Positions 25,130 to 32,743 of a stretch of DNA of 64,000 nucleotides are shown here, piece by piece (the stretch's first letter is position 1; each line of letters begins with the position of its first letter). Location: the NCBI GenBank assembly GCA_033854735.1, contig JAWWPY010000422.1, forward strand, positions 1-64,000. Reading direction: 5' to 3'. The notes below the pieces were generated by a model that was given only the letters and a program-made list of their open reading frames with translations, was not told the origin of the DNA and ran no database searches. The translations under genes were made by a program, and so were the position numbers. The DNA comes from JAWWPY01 sp033854735. Lineage in GTDB: Bacteria; Actinomycetota; Actinomycetes; Streptosporangiales; Streptosporangiaceae.

Positions 25130-25894
25130 GTGACCAGCGAACTTGCGTACGTGCATGCTGGATTCGGCGCTGACGCGGTTCCCTACCTGGCTGGGTGGGA
25201 ACTCCAGCGGCTCCTGCATGAGCGCCGGGCCTGCGACTCCATCCCGGACGTATGCCTGCTTCTGGAGCACGAAGCCGTGTACACGGCGGGCAGGCGGACG
25301 AGTCCTCTCGACCGGCCGGTGGGCGAGGCCGGCGCGCCAGTGATCGACGTGGACCGGGGCGGCCAGATCACCTGGCATGGGCCAGGCCAGCTGGTCGGGT
25401 ACCCGATCGTCCGGCTAGGCGAGCCGGTTGACGTGATCGCCTACGTCCGCGCCATCGAGGAGGCGCTCATCCGGGCCTGCGCCGAGGCGGGAGTGACCAC
25501 CACCCGGGTGGACGGGCGCAGCGGCGTCTGGGTCACCGGCCCCGGGCCAGCTGATCTGGCCGGCGGCACCGCCGGGGCCGCGCGGCCGGACCGGAAGGTC
25601 GGCGCGATCGGCATCCGGGTATCGCGCGGGGTGACGATGCATGGGTTCGCCCTCAACTGCGACCCTGACCTGGGCTGGTTCGACCGCATCGTGCCGTGCG
25701 GGATCCGCGACGCGGGAGTCACCAGCCTGTCCGCCGAGACCGGCCGCCAGGTCACCGTGGCCGACCTGATCGAGCCGGTCGAACGTCATCTCGCGGCGGT
25801 GCTCGGAGCCCGCACCTGGCTAGTCGTTGCGGAGCGAGATCTGGTCGGACTCGGCGATGCCCGCCGCCTCGACGGCGCGCAGTCCTTCGCCTAG
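25130..25894 (+). CDS. lipB: Octanoyltransferase (lipoyl biosynthesis)
   Basis: 254 residues from GTG 25130. Key motifs are RGGQITWHGPGQLVGYP, the Lys in DRKVGAIGIRV, and the catalytic Cys in IVPCGIRDAGVTSL. LipB transfers octanoyl from acyl carrier protein to the lipoyl domains of E2 proteins such as SucB upstream. LipA then adds sulfur. Its last 75 bp overlap a minus-strand open gene (25820-26071). An insert (about 140-150, GPADLAGGTAGAAR) before the catalytic Lys is Gly/Ala-rich and longer than usual. Confidence 0.95.
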   Translation: MTSELAYVHAGFGADAVPYLAGWELQRLLHERRACDSIPDVCLLLEHEAVYTAGRRTSPLDRPVGEAGAPVIDVDRGGQITWHGPGQLVGYPIVRLGEPVDVIAYVRAIEEALIRACAEAGVTTTRVDGRSGVWVTGPGPADLAGGTAGAARPDRKVGAIGIRVSRGVTMHGFALNCDPDLGWFDRIVPCGIRDAGVTSLSAETGRQVTVADLIEPVERHLAAVLGARTWLVVAERDLVGLGDARRLDGAQSFA

Positions 25895-26071
25895 CCGTTC
25901 GCGGGCCTGCCTGAGCAGCTTCAGCGAATTGGTGAAGGTGCTCCGGGCGGCGGCACGCTCCGGGTCCGCCCCATGCTCTTCGATGAGGTGCGTCTGCAGT
26001 GCGGCCGCGACTTCATCGACCGCCTTGAGCGCCTGGTAGATGGCCTGCTCCCGCGCGATGTCATTCACCAT
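25820..26071 (-). CDS. Small helical protein, antisense-overlapping lipB
   Basis: 83 residues predicted to be almost all alpha-helical: VNDIAREQAIYQALKAVDEV, then HLIEEHGADPERAAARS and TNSLKLLRQARERLGEGL. The start ATG 26071 has GATACT close upstream and no ribosome site. Its 3' end overlaps lipB by 75 bp on the other strand. Codon use looks normal. No known family is recognised; a regulator or hairpin-dimer role would be a guess. It lies between lipB and hisS. Confidence 0.6.
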   Translation of the reverse strand: MVNDIAREQAIYQALKAVDEVAAALQTHLIEEHGADPERAAARSTFTNSLKLLRQARERLGEGLRAVEAAGIAESDQISLRND

Positions 26072-26106
26072 AGGGCAAGTATCCCGCGCGCCCGGCCGCG
26101 GCGGTG

Positions 26107-27429
26107 TCAGCGGCCGTCACCGGCCGCCCGCCGGGCCAGGTGCGCGGCCAGGTCAGGCACCGGGACTGCGGCCTGCTCGCCGCTGTCCATGTCCCGGACG
26201 GTGACCGTGCCGGCCTCCTGTTCGGTCCCGCCGTAGATGAGGGCCCAGCGCGCTCCCTGGTCGCTGGCCCACTTGAGCTGCCGGCCCAGCTTGCCCGACG
26301 AGCCGAGGTAGACGCTGGACCGCAGGCCTGCGGTCCGCGCGACTCCCGCCAGGGCGAAGCTTCGCTGCGCATACTCGGGGCCCATGATGGTGACCGCCAC
26401 ATCCAGCCGGCTGTGACGGCCGGTGCTGCCCTCGGGGAGCAGCAGCACTATCCGCTCGATGCCGAGTGACCCCCCGGTGGCCGGCACGTCGGGCCCGCCC
26501 GCCTGCTCGATCAGGTGGTCATACCGGCCGCCGCCCGCGATCGACCCGGGCACCCCCTGGGCGACCACCTCCCAGATCGGGCCGGTGTAGTAGCTCAGCC
26601 CCCGCACCAGCCGGGGCGTGAACTCGATCCGGTCTTCCGGCACCTTCCCCGCCACGAGGGACAGCATGGCGTCGATCTCGTCCAGGCCGGCCGAGCCCTC
26701 CTCGCTGGGCTTGAGTGCCGCCCGGATCCGTTCTGCCGCGTCGGGGGCGGTCATCGCGGCCACCAGTTCCGCCGCCTTCGCCCGGTCGAGGCCGCGCCCG
26801 CCGAGTTCGTCGGTGATCTCCGCCGGGGCGAGCTTGTCCAGCTTGTCCAGGGTGATCAGGACGTCAGGCCCGAGGTCAGCGGGAACGCCGAACACCTCGA
26901 GCAGGCCAGCCAGCACGTGCCGCGAGTTCAGCAGGAACCGGAATCCGGGCACGCCCAGCTCGGCCAGCGCATCGTGCACCGCGCAGATCACTTCCGCGTC
27001 CGCCATCGTGGACGTGGAGCCGAGGGTGTCCAGGTCACACTGGATGAACTCGCGGTAGCGGCCCCGGCCCGGGCGGTCGGCCCGCCACACCGGCCCGATC
27101 GCGTACCGCTTGTAAGGCCTGGGCAGCTGGCTGCCGTACGCGGCGGCGACCCGGGCCAGCGGCACGGTCAGGTCGTAGCGCAGCGCCAGGTCGGCCTCGC
27201 CGGACGCCTCGTGCTCCCCGCGGCGGAGGATCTTGAAAATGAGCTTGTCGCCCTCTTCGCCGTACTTGCCGAGCAGCACCTCCAGGCGCTCGAAGGCGGG
27301 CGTCTGCAGCGGCTCGAACCCGTAGCGCGCGAACACCGACCGGAGGGTGGCGAACGCCCGCTCGCGGGCCTCCACGTCTGCGGCCAGGAAATCACGCGTC
27401 CCCGACGGGGGATCAAACTGCATCGGCAT
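26107..27429 (-). CDS. hisS: Histidyl-tRNA synthetase (non-canonical type)
   Basis: 440 residues from ATG 27429, with GGGGAG about 9 nt upstream. Class II motifs are visible: GTRDFLAADVEARERAF, RYDLTVPLAR (motif 2 region), GRYREFIQCDLDTLG, then the HisA signature LVRGLSYYTGPIWEV and motif 3 GGSLGIERIVLLL. The C-terminal anticodon-binding domain is about 340-440. The motif GRYREFIQCDLDTLG differs from the QFHQ-type of most bacterial HisRS and resembles a eukaryote/Bacteroidetes-like form, so this may be a second or replaced copy. It is placed oppositely oriented between lipB and lipA, which is not the usual actinobacterial context. Confidence 0.9.
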   Translation of the reverse strand: MPMQFDPPSGTRDFLAADVEARERAFATLRSVFARYGFEPLQTPAFERLEVLLGKYGEEGDKLIFKILRRGEHEASGEADLALRYDLTVPLARVAAAYGSQLPRPYKRYAIGPVWRADRPGRGRYREFIQCDLDTLGSTSTMADAEVICAVHDALAELGVPGFRFLLNSRHVLAGLLEVFGVPADLGPDVLITLDKLDKLAPAEITDELGGRGLDRAKAAELVAAMTAPDAAERIRAALKPSEEGSAGLDEIDAMLSLVAGKVPEDRIEFTPRLVRGLSYYTGPIWEVVAQGVPGSIAGGGRYDHLIEQAGGPDVPATGGSLGIERIVLLLPEGSTGRHSRLDVAVTIMGPEYAQRSFALAGVARTAGLRSSVYLGSSGKLGRQLKWASDQGARWALIYGGTEQEAGTVTVRDMDSGEQAAVPVPDLAAHLARRAAGDGR

Positions 27430-27576
27430 GCGCCCATGCTCCCCGACAAAGCCCCGCCACGTCACATCATTACTCACGGCGGCCGCCGGCGTGGCGCCCG
27501 GCTGCCCGCGCCAGCGGCCGGCGGGGCGGCGCGGGCCGCGTGGGGCACGCGGGTTTGGGCGGCTGCGGGCGGGACG

Positions 27577-27582
27577 TACGCT
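27577..27582 (+). promoter_or_regulatory. -10 box of lipA
   Basis: TACGCT ends 6 nt before GTG 27589, leaderless geometry. The divergent hisS gene starts 160 bp away. Confidence 0.55.
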
Positions 27583-27588
27583 GGTGGG

Positions 27589-28524
27589 GTGGTACTTGCA
27601 CCTGAAGGACGCAGGCTGCTCAGGCTGGAAGCCCGCAACAGCCAGACCCCCATCGAGCGGAAGCCCCCGTGGATCAAGACGAGGCTGCGCACCGGGCCCG
27701 CGTACACAGAGCTGAAGAGCCTGGTCAAACGGGAGGGCTTGCACACGGTCTGCGAGGAGGCCGGCTGCCCCAACATCTTCGAGTGCTGGGAGGACCGCGA
27801 GGCCACCTTCCTCATCGGCGGTGACCAGTGCACCAGGCGGTGCGACTTCTGCCAGATCGCCACCGGCAAGCCCGCCCCGCTGGACACCGACGAGCCCCGC
27901 CGGGTCGCCGAGTCGGTGGCCACCATGGGGCTGCGCTACGCGACGGTTACCGGGGTGGCCCGGGATGACCTGGACGATGGCGGCGCCTGGCTGTACGCCC
28001 AGACCTGCCGTGAGATCCACGAGGCCGTTCCCGGCTGCGGGGTCGAACTCCTGATCCCCGACTTCAATGCCATCAACGACAGGCTGAGGCTGGTGTTCTC
28101 GGCCCGCCCCGAGGTCCTGGCGCACAACATCGAGACCGTGCCCCGGATCTTCAAGCGGATCAGGCCGGGGTTCCGCTACGGGCGGTCGCTGGACGTGCTG
28201 CGCAGCGCCCGCGAGGCGGGACTGGTCACCAAGTCCAACCTGATCCTCGGGATGGGCGAGCAGCGGGACGAGATCAGCCAGGCCCTGGCCGACCTGCGGG
28301 CCGCCGGGTGCGAACTGCTCACCATCACCCAGTACCTGCGCCCGTCGCCGCTGCATCACCCGGTCGAGCGGTGGGTGCCGCCGGAGGAATTCGACCTGCT
28401 CCGCGACGAAGCGCTGAGCCTCGGTTTCTCCGGCGTGATGTCCGGTCCGCTCGTCCGCTCGTCGTACCGGGCGGGCCGATTGCACATGGAGGCGGCGGCG
28501 CGGAGGGCCGCAGGTTCGCCCTAA
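27589..28524 (+). CDS. lipA: Lipoyl synthase
   Basis: 311 residues from GTG 27589; the frame is open far upstream but that part is the antisense of hisS. The auxiliary iron-sulfur cluster ligands are in CEEAGCPNIFEC, the radical-SAM cluster in TRRCDFCQI, and the C-terminal Ser ligand is in VRSSYRAG. LipA inserts two sulfur atoms into the octanoyl chain attached by LipB. DUF4191 follows 28 bp downstream of the stop and is probably independently transcribed. Confidence 0.97.
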   Translation: MVLAPEGRRLLRLEARNSQTPIERKPPWIKTRLRTGPAYTELKSLVKREGLHTVCEEAGCPNIFECWEDREATFLIGGDQCTRRCDFCQIATGKPAPLDTDEPRRVAESVATMGLRYATVTGVARDDLDDGGAWLYAQTCREIHEAVPGCGVELLIPDFNAINDRLRLVFSARPEVLAHNIETVPRIFKRIRPGFRYGRSLDVLRSAREAGLVTKSNLILGMGEQRDEISQALADLRAAGCELLTITQYLRPSPLHHPVERWVPPEEFDLLRDEALSLGFSGVMSGPLVRSSYRAGRLHMEAAARRAAGSP

Positions 28525-28538
28525 CGGCCGCAGGCTCG

Positions 28539-28544
28539 TATCCT
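28539..28544 (+). promoter_or_regulatory. -10 box of DUF4191 gene
   Basis: TATCCT ends 7 nt before ATG 28552. Confidence 0.5.
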
Positions 28545-28551
28545 GCCCTCC

Positions 28552-29268
28552 ATGGCGAACAAGCCCGCAGGGGCGGCGAACCGGAAGGGCGGCGCGGATC
28601 CGGCCACTCCCGGCCGTATCAAGCAGATCCGCATGGTGTCCGGGATCATCCGGAAGGCCAACCCCAAGGCGCTGCCCATCGTGGCCGCGACCGGGGTCGG
28701 CGTCATCGCGGTCTGTGTGGTCGTCGGCCTGCTCACCGGGACAGCCGGCCTCCTGATCCCGCTCGGCGTGCCGACCGCGTTGCTCGCCGCCATGATCCTC
28801 TTCGGCCGGTTCGCCCAGTCCGCGCAGTACGCGGCGGTCGAGGGGCAGCCGGGAGCCGCGGCCGCGATCCTGCAGAGCATGCGCGGGAACTGGACCGTCA
28901 CGCCCGCCGTGTCGGCCAACAGGAACATGGACGTCGTCCACCGCGCGGTGGGCAAGCCCGGCGTGGTCCTGGTGGGTGAGGGCGCGCCGACCCGGCTGCC
29001 GAGCCTGCTCGCGGCCGAGAAGAAGCGGGTCTCCCGGGTCACCTACGACGTGCCCATCCACGACATCCAGGTCGGCAACGAGGAGGGGCAGGTCCCGATC
29101 CGCAAGCTGCAGCGCAAGATCATGCGGCTGCCCCGGGAACTGAGGCCGGCCCAGATCTCGGAGCTGAACTACCGGCTCAAGGCGCTGCCGCAGTCACTGC
29201 AGGCACCCAAGGGGCCGATGCCCAAGTCCGGCCGGATGCCGAAGCCGCCGCGCCCCAGGACCCGCTGA
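28552..29268 (+). CDS. DUF4191 membrane protein
   Basis: 238 residues. A basic, Lys/Gly-rich N-terminus is followed by two closely spaced hydrophobic segments (about 45-90: VIAVCVVVGLLTG and LLIPLGVPTALLAAMILFG), then a soluble C-terminal domain with NRNMDVVHRAVGKPGVVLVGEG and IHDIQVG. This matches DUF4191, a family found beside lipA in actinobacteria. Function unknown. It is the last gene of the conserved lipB-lipA block; in Streptomyces the next genes are RDD and glnA, which here lie 17 kb further on. Confidence 0.9.
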   Translation: MANKPAGAANRKGGADPATPGRIKQIRMVSGIIRKANPKALPIVAATGVGVIAVCVVVGLLTGTAGLLIPLGVPTALLAAMILFGRFAQSAQYAAVEGQPGAAAAILQSMRGNWTVTPAVSANRNMDVVHRAVGKPGVVLVGEGAPTRLPSLLAAEKKRVSRVTYDVPIHDIQVGNEEGQVPIRKLQRKIMRLPRELRPAQISELNYRLKALPQSLQAPKGPMPKSGRMPKPPRPRTR

Positions 29269-29304
29269 CCAGGCCCGCGCGGCGGGCTCCGTCATTGGCT
29301 CCCG

Positions 29305-29580
29305 TCATGCCTCCCGGTAGGCCGCCCTGATCCGCTCGGCGTACGTCGGCAGGTCCAGCCCCAGCAGCCGGAACCGGCCGAGCTGGTGGAGCAGGAAGTT
29401 GTTGGCCCCCATCTTTGAGAGGCGGCCGACGTCGCCGGCGAGAAAAGCCTGCAGCTCATCCTCGGACAGCGGCGGCGAGGCGGCCCGCAGCGCCTGTTCC
29501 GGAGAGGCGCCGAGGGCCTGGCGGAGGCCAGGCTCGTGGACCACCCGGTAGCAGATCTTGTTCACCGCATAGATGCTCAT
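29305..29580 (-). CDS. LigA-like small subunit of an extradiol dioxygenase
   Basis: 91 residues of the LigA fold, with VNKICYRVVHEPG, then LQAFLAGDVGRLSKMGANNFLLHQLGR near the middle and a final TYAERIRAA. In protocatechuate 4,5-dioxygenase the small alpha subunit caps the active site of LigB. The gene starts at an ATGA overlap with the LigB-like gene, so the two are coupled and should form one heteromer. The precise diol is not set by this subunit. Confidence 0.85.
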   Translation of the reverse strand: MSIYAVNKICYRVVHEPGLRQALGASPEQALRAASPPLSEDELQAFLAGDVGRLSKMGANNFLLHQLGRFRLLGLDLPTYAERIRAAYREA

Positions 29581-30434
29581 GCAGTGTCTCCCGCTGTCTC
29601 CCGCTCGCTCTTGGCCAGCCAGGCACCGTAGGCATGGCCGAGGTCCCGCTGGGCTTCGAGGAAGGCTGGCGCGCTGTCCCCGATCGCGCCGAGCATGGCT
29701 ATCCAGGTCAGCAGTTCGCCTGCGGCATTACCGGCGCGGGTCAGTTGCTCCTCATTCGCTTCCGCCACCAGTTCATCAAGCTCCCCGGCCCGCATCCGGG
29801 CCAGGATGCGATCCGTCCACCCGGGATCCGGCACGCCGGTGTGCGAGTGGTCACTGATCCGGGGACCGCCGATCTCCAGTGAGAAGCTCCCGCTGGCGAC
29901 CGCGGCGACCCGCTGGCCATCGGGGGCTTCCTCGACCGCCTGCCTGATCGTGGCGCCCAGCGCCCGGCACCGCCAGGCCGGAGGGAAGGGCGGCATGAGC
30001 CCGTTGATGAACACCGGGACGATGGGCACGTCCATCGCGGGGGTCAGGAAGTGCAGCGGGACGGTGACAGGGTGATCGAACTCGAACTCCTGGCTGATCC
30101 CGACGTCGAATCCGGACCGCACCGCGTGAGCCTGGATCCGCCTGGCCAGGGCCACGTCGATGGGCACCTCATACGCCTGCAGTTCGCGGTAATCGCTGGG
30201 GCCACGCGCGGACGGGGCGACGCCGACGCTGAAGATCGGCACGCTCTCGATGAAGAAGGTGTTGTAGTGATCGCAGGTGAAGAAGATGAGTGCATCCGGC
30301 GCGAGCTCACGCAGGTGCTGCGCGGCAGTCCCGTACAACCGGCTGAGTTCTGCGGCCTGCGGCTCCTGACGGTCCACTATCCCCGGGAAGTGAGGCGTGT
30401 GCGGAACGCCTACCGCGCCGACGATCTCACCCAT
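29577..30434 (-). CDS. LigB-like catalytic subunit of class III extradiol dioxygenase
   Basis: 285 residues from ATG 30434, supported by GAGGAG 8 nt upstream. The frame is open to 30536, but that part reads through the tandem repeats and is rejected. Iron ligands by family comparison: His12 in GVPHTPHFPG, His56 in CDHYNTFF, and a Glu in GELLTWIAMLGA near residue 238. His in FDHPVTVPLHFL is catalytic-base-like. It cleaves catechol-type rings next to a hydroxyl using Fe(II) and O2. The partner LigA gene overlaps. The substrate is probably protocatechuate, gallate or a homologous diol, which is inference. Confidence 0.87.
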   Translation of the reverse strand: MGEIVGAVGVPHTPHFPGIVDRQEPQAAELSRLYGTAAQHLRELAPDALIFFTCDHYNTFFIESVPIFSVGVAPSARGPSDYRELQAYEVPIDVALARRIQAHAVRSGFDVGISQEFEFDHPVTVPLHFLTPAMDVPIVPVFINGLMPPFPPAWRCRALGATIRQAVEEAPDGQRVAAVASGSFSLEIGGPRISDHSHTGVPDPGWTDRILARMRAGELDELVAEANEEQLTRAGNAAGELLTWIAMLGAIGDSAPAFLEAQRDLGHAYGAWLAKSERETAGDTA

Positions 30435-30453
30435 ACACCCGACTCCTCGACTA

Positions 30454-30577
30454 CTGGTCATCCGGCTGGACCGACCGCTGGTCATCCAGCTGGACCCGAC
30501 TGCCTGGTCATCCAGCTGGACCCGACTGCTGGTCATCCGGCTGGACCCGACTGCTGGTCATCCGGCTAGACCCGCCG
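30454..30577. repeat. 25-bp tandem repeat upstream of ligB-like gene
   Basis: Five units of 24-26 bp (CTGGTCATCCGGCTGGACCC type) begin at 30454, 30478, 30504, 30529 and 30554. They lie in the leader between the TATAATCA site and the gene, so they may lie in the 5' untranslated region. Confidence 0.9.
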
Positions 30578-30614
30578 TGCGTGCCGCGCGGGGGCCCGGC
30601 CAGCGCTAGATCAC

Positions 30615-30627
30615 TATTTTGATTATA
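30615..30627 (-). promoter_or_regulatory. TATAATCAAAATA site in front of the ligBA unit
   Basis: Minus-strand TATAATCAAAATA. An identical 13-mer occurs on the plus strand at 30728 in inverted orientation. The flanking region 30578-30915 holds no gene; it carries the divergent promoters of the dioxygenase and monooxygenase units. The site is about 180 bp upstream of the ligB start. Confidence 0.6.
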
Positions 30628-30705
30628 AGGATATGGTCAACCCCCGGTCCGTCCGGGCTGGGCGGGCGGCCTGCGCAGGACGCCGTCCGGGGCGCAGGCC
30701 CACCC

Positions 30706-30740
30706 TTGCACCGCACTGGCAAATAACTATAATCAAAATA
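30706..30740 (+). promoter_or_regulatory. Promoter of the monooxygenase unit with TATAATCAAAATA site
   Basis: TTGCAC (30706-30711) and TATAAT (30728-30733) with a 16-nt spacer form a near-consensus sigma-70-like promoter. The TATAAT is the start of the 13-mer TATAATCAAAATA. The next gene starts at 30916, so the leader would be about 175 nt. Confidence 0.55.
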
Positions 30741-30915
30741 CGCATATGACCTGGAACCGCTGCCCTCGAACCCGCGCAGAGCCGCGGCGATCTGAGCCGG
30801 CCGCCGGACTACGAGGGACCCCGGAACTCCTGCGCACGCCCAGCTTCGCGGAGTCCGAGCCCCGTCGCGCCCGGGGGCACAGCGGACGCCCCGAGAGAGG
30901 AGGTGCCCGGCTACC

Positions 30916-32103
30916 GTGACCTCTGACACTGGGACACCGCAGACCCGTGACGATGCTGTCAGCCGCGCACGCGCGCTGTTTCCGCTGCTGCGCAGTGGCG
31001 CGCGGCAGGCCGACGACGCCCGTCACCTGCTCCCCGAGATGGTTGAGGCCGTCACCGCGGCCGGCCTGGTCCGCACGCTCGTCCCCCGGCGCTGGGGCGG
31101 CAGCGAACTGGACCTGACCACTCACATGGAGATCGCGATCGAACTCGGCCGGGCCTACGGGTCAATGGGCTGGGTTGGCTCCTTCCTCATCGACCACCCG
31201 TTCATTCTCGCCCACTTCAGCGAGGAGGCCCAGCACGACGTCTGGGGCTCCGGCGGACCGGACGCCCGCATCTCGACCTCGTTCGTCCCCGTGGGCCGGG
31301 TGGCTCCAGCACCGGGCGGCTGGTCGCTGAGCGGCGACTGGGCGTGGGCCAGCGGAGTCGCCTACGCAGACTGGATCATGCTCGGCGGCATGGTCCCGTC
31401 CGGCCGGGACGACCATCCCGAGTACCGGCTGTTCCTGGTCCCGACCAGCGAACTGAAGATCGTGGACACCTGGTACAGCGCTGGCCTGCGCGGCTCCGGT
31501 TCGGACAACGTGCAGGCCGACGCGGTCTTCGTGCCTGAGCACCGGACCGTCGCCATGTCGGGCCTGCTGCACGCGCACAGCCCGGGGGCCAAGGTCAACA
31601 CCTCGGCGCTGTACAACCAGCCCTTCATGTCCCATGGCGGGCACGCCATGGTCTCGCCGGGGATCGGCATCGCGCACGGGATGGTGGAGGCATGGCGGGA
31701 CCACGTCCGGTCGAAGTCGCACTCCCATACCCAGGAGCAGGTGGCGGCCGCGATCCCGATGCAGCTGTGCCTGGCCGAAGCCGCGGTCCGGATCGACAGC
31801 GCCGAGCTCCTGCTCCGGCGCTGCCTCGCTCTCGTCGACTCGGGAGCGGAGATCACCCTCGAGGACCGGGTCCGCAACCGCAGGGACATCACCTACGCGA
31901 GCCGCATCGTGGTGCGCGCGGCGGAGGACCTGATGCAGATGGCCGGGGCCAGCGCGCTGCGTGACGAGAGCCCGATCCAGCGGGGCTGGCGCGATGTGCG
32001 TGCTATCTCGTGCCATGTCTTCTGCAATTTCAATGCCGCTGCTGAGAACTACGGCCGGATGGCGTTCGGATTCGCGCTCAACGCCCGTGACCCCTTCTTC
32101 TGA
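30916..32103 (+). CDS. FMNH2/FADH2-dependent monooxygenase, acyl-CoA dehydrogenase fold (HsaA/HpaB-type oxygenase)
   Basis: 395 residues from GTG 30916, with GAGGAGG about 12 nt upstream. The acyl-CoA dehydrogenase fold is clear: ALFPLLRSGARQADDARHL, VRTLVPRRWGGSELD, WASGVAYADWIMLGG, and the C-terminal RVVVRAAEDLMQMAGA-type helix (IVVRAAEDLMQMAGAS). The last segment, HVFCNFNAAAENYGRMAFG, is typical of flavin-dependent phenol hydroxylases in group D (HsaA, HpaB-like), not of true dehydrogenases. It would hydroxylate a phenolic ring using reduced flavin from the overlapping reductase gene. Confidence 0.85.
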   Translation: MTSDTGTPQTRDDAVSRARALFPLLRSGARQADDARHLLPEMVEAVTAAGLVRTLVPRRWGGSELDLTTHMEIAIELGRAYGSMGWVGSFLIDHPFILAHFSEEAQHDVWGSGGPDARISTSFVPVGRVAPAPGGWSLSGDWAWASGVAYADWIMLGGMVPSGRDDHPEYRLFLVPTSELKIVDTWYSAGLRGSGSDNVQADAVFVPEHRTVAMSGLLHAHSPGAKVNTSALYNQPFMSHGGHAMVSPGIGIAHGMVEAWRDHVRSKSHSHTQEQVAAAIPMQLCLAEAAVRIDSAELLLRRCLALVDSGAEITLEDRVRNRRDITYASRIVVRAAEDLMQMAGASALRDESPIQRGWRDVRAISCHVFCNFNAAAENYGRMAFGFALNARDPFF

Positions 32104-32656
32104 CCACAGCCGGGCGGTGGATCCCGCGGTGTTCCGCACCGTGATGTCCCTGCTCGCCAGCGGCGTCGCGGTCATCAGCGCCCGGGACCCGGACAACGGC
32201 CAGCCCCGCGGCATGACCGCCAACGCACTCATGTCCGTGTCCTTGCACCCGCCGCTGATCGTGGTGAGCGTGCGCCAGCAGGCCCGGCTGCACGCTGCGC
32301 TCCAGGCGGCCGGCGCCTACGGGGTGACCGTGCTCGGCGAGGCTCAGCAGGCCCAGGCCCGGCGCTTTGCCGGGATGCCGGTGGCCGGGCACGAGCGCGC
32401 CCCGGCCTTCAGCCACCGGAGCGGGGTCCCAGTGCTGGACGGTGGGCTGGCCTGGATCGTGACGCGGGTCAGCGCCGCGTACCCGGCAGGGGATCACACT
32501 CTGTTCGTCGGCGAGATAGTCGATCTCGGGTCGGACCGGCCGGGCGACCCGCCCCTGGCTTTTCACCGTTCCGCGTTCGCCCGGCTGACTCCGGCTACCC
32601 CGCACGCGGCGGTGCCGCTGCTGGCCTGGGAAACCGGGCTGGACATGTGGGGTTAA
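32087..32656 (+). CDS. Flavin reductase, partner of the monooxygenase
   Basis: 189 residues from GTG 32087, which overlaps the oxygenase gene by 17 bp; GTG 32117 is the alternative. The flavin-reductase-like fold shows FRTVMSLLASGVAVISARDP, GMTANALMSVSLHPPLIVVSV, then FAGMPVAGHERAPAF and HTLFVGEIVDLG. It reduces FMN or FAD with NAD(P)H to feed the oxygenase. The overlap indicates translational coupling and a two-component enzyme. Confidence 0.88.
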   Translation: MTPSSDHSRAVDPAVFRTVMSLLASGVAVISARDPDNGQPRGMTANALMSVSLHPPLIVVSVRQQARLHAALQAAGAYGVTVLGEAQQAQARRFAGMPVAGHERAPAFSHRSGVPVLDGGLAWIVTRVSAAYPAGDHTLFVGEIVDLGSDRPGDPPLAFHRSAFARLTPATPHAAVPLLAWETGLDMWG

Positions 32657-32726
32657 TGCCGCAGTAACCTTCGGTGTGCGATAGCTCACACGATGGATCG
32701 CCGGTTATCGGCGGCCGGGAAAAGAC

Positions 32727-32741
32727 CTATAATCAATATTA
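32727..32741 (+). promoter_or_regulatory. TATAATCA site at the GntR gene start
   Basis: CTATAATCAATATTA, sharing CTATAATCA with sites at 30728 and 45908 (minus strand). Its TATAAT core ends about 10 nt before ATG 32744. This would let the GntR regulator act on its own promoter. Confidence 0.55.
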
Positions 32742-32743
32742 CA

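Noticed and set aside
26515..27588. Long in-frame extension upstream of lipA
   Set aside because: It is the antisense of hisS, has low-complexity composition and no homology; the -10 box and GTG at 27589 define lipA.
27430..29061. Open frame continuing upstream of hisS
   Set aside because: It is antisense to lipA and DUF4191; the HisRS N-terminal motif starts at 27429 with a ribosome site.
30435..30536. N-terminal extension of the ligB-like gene
   Set aside because: It is translated tandem-repeat DNA; a ribosome site fits ATG 30434.
30454..30577. CRISPR-like array
   Set aside because: Units are 24-26 bp with no variable spacers and no cas genes; this is a plain tandem repeat. The same holds for the other arrays.
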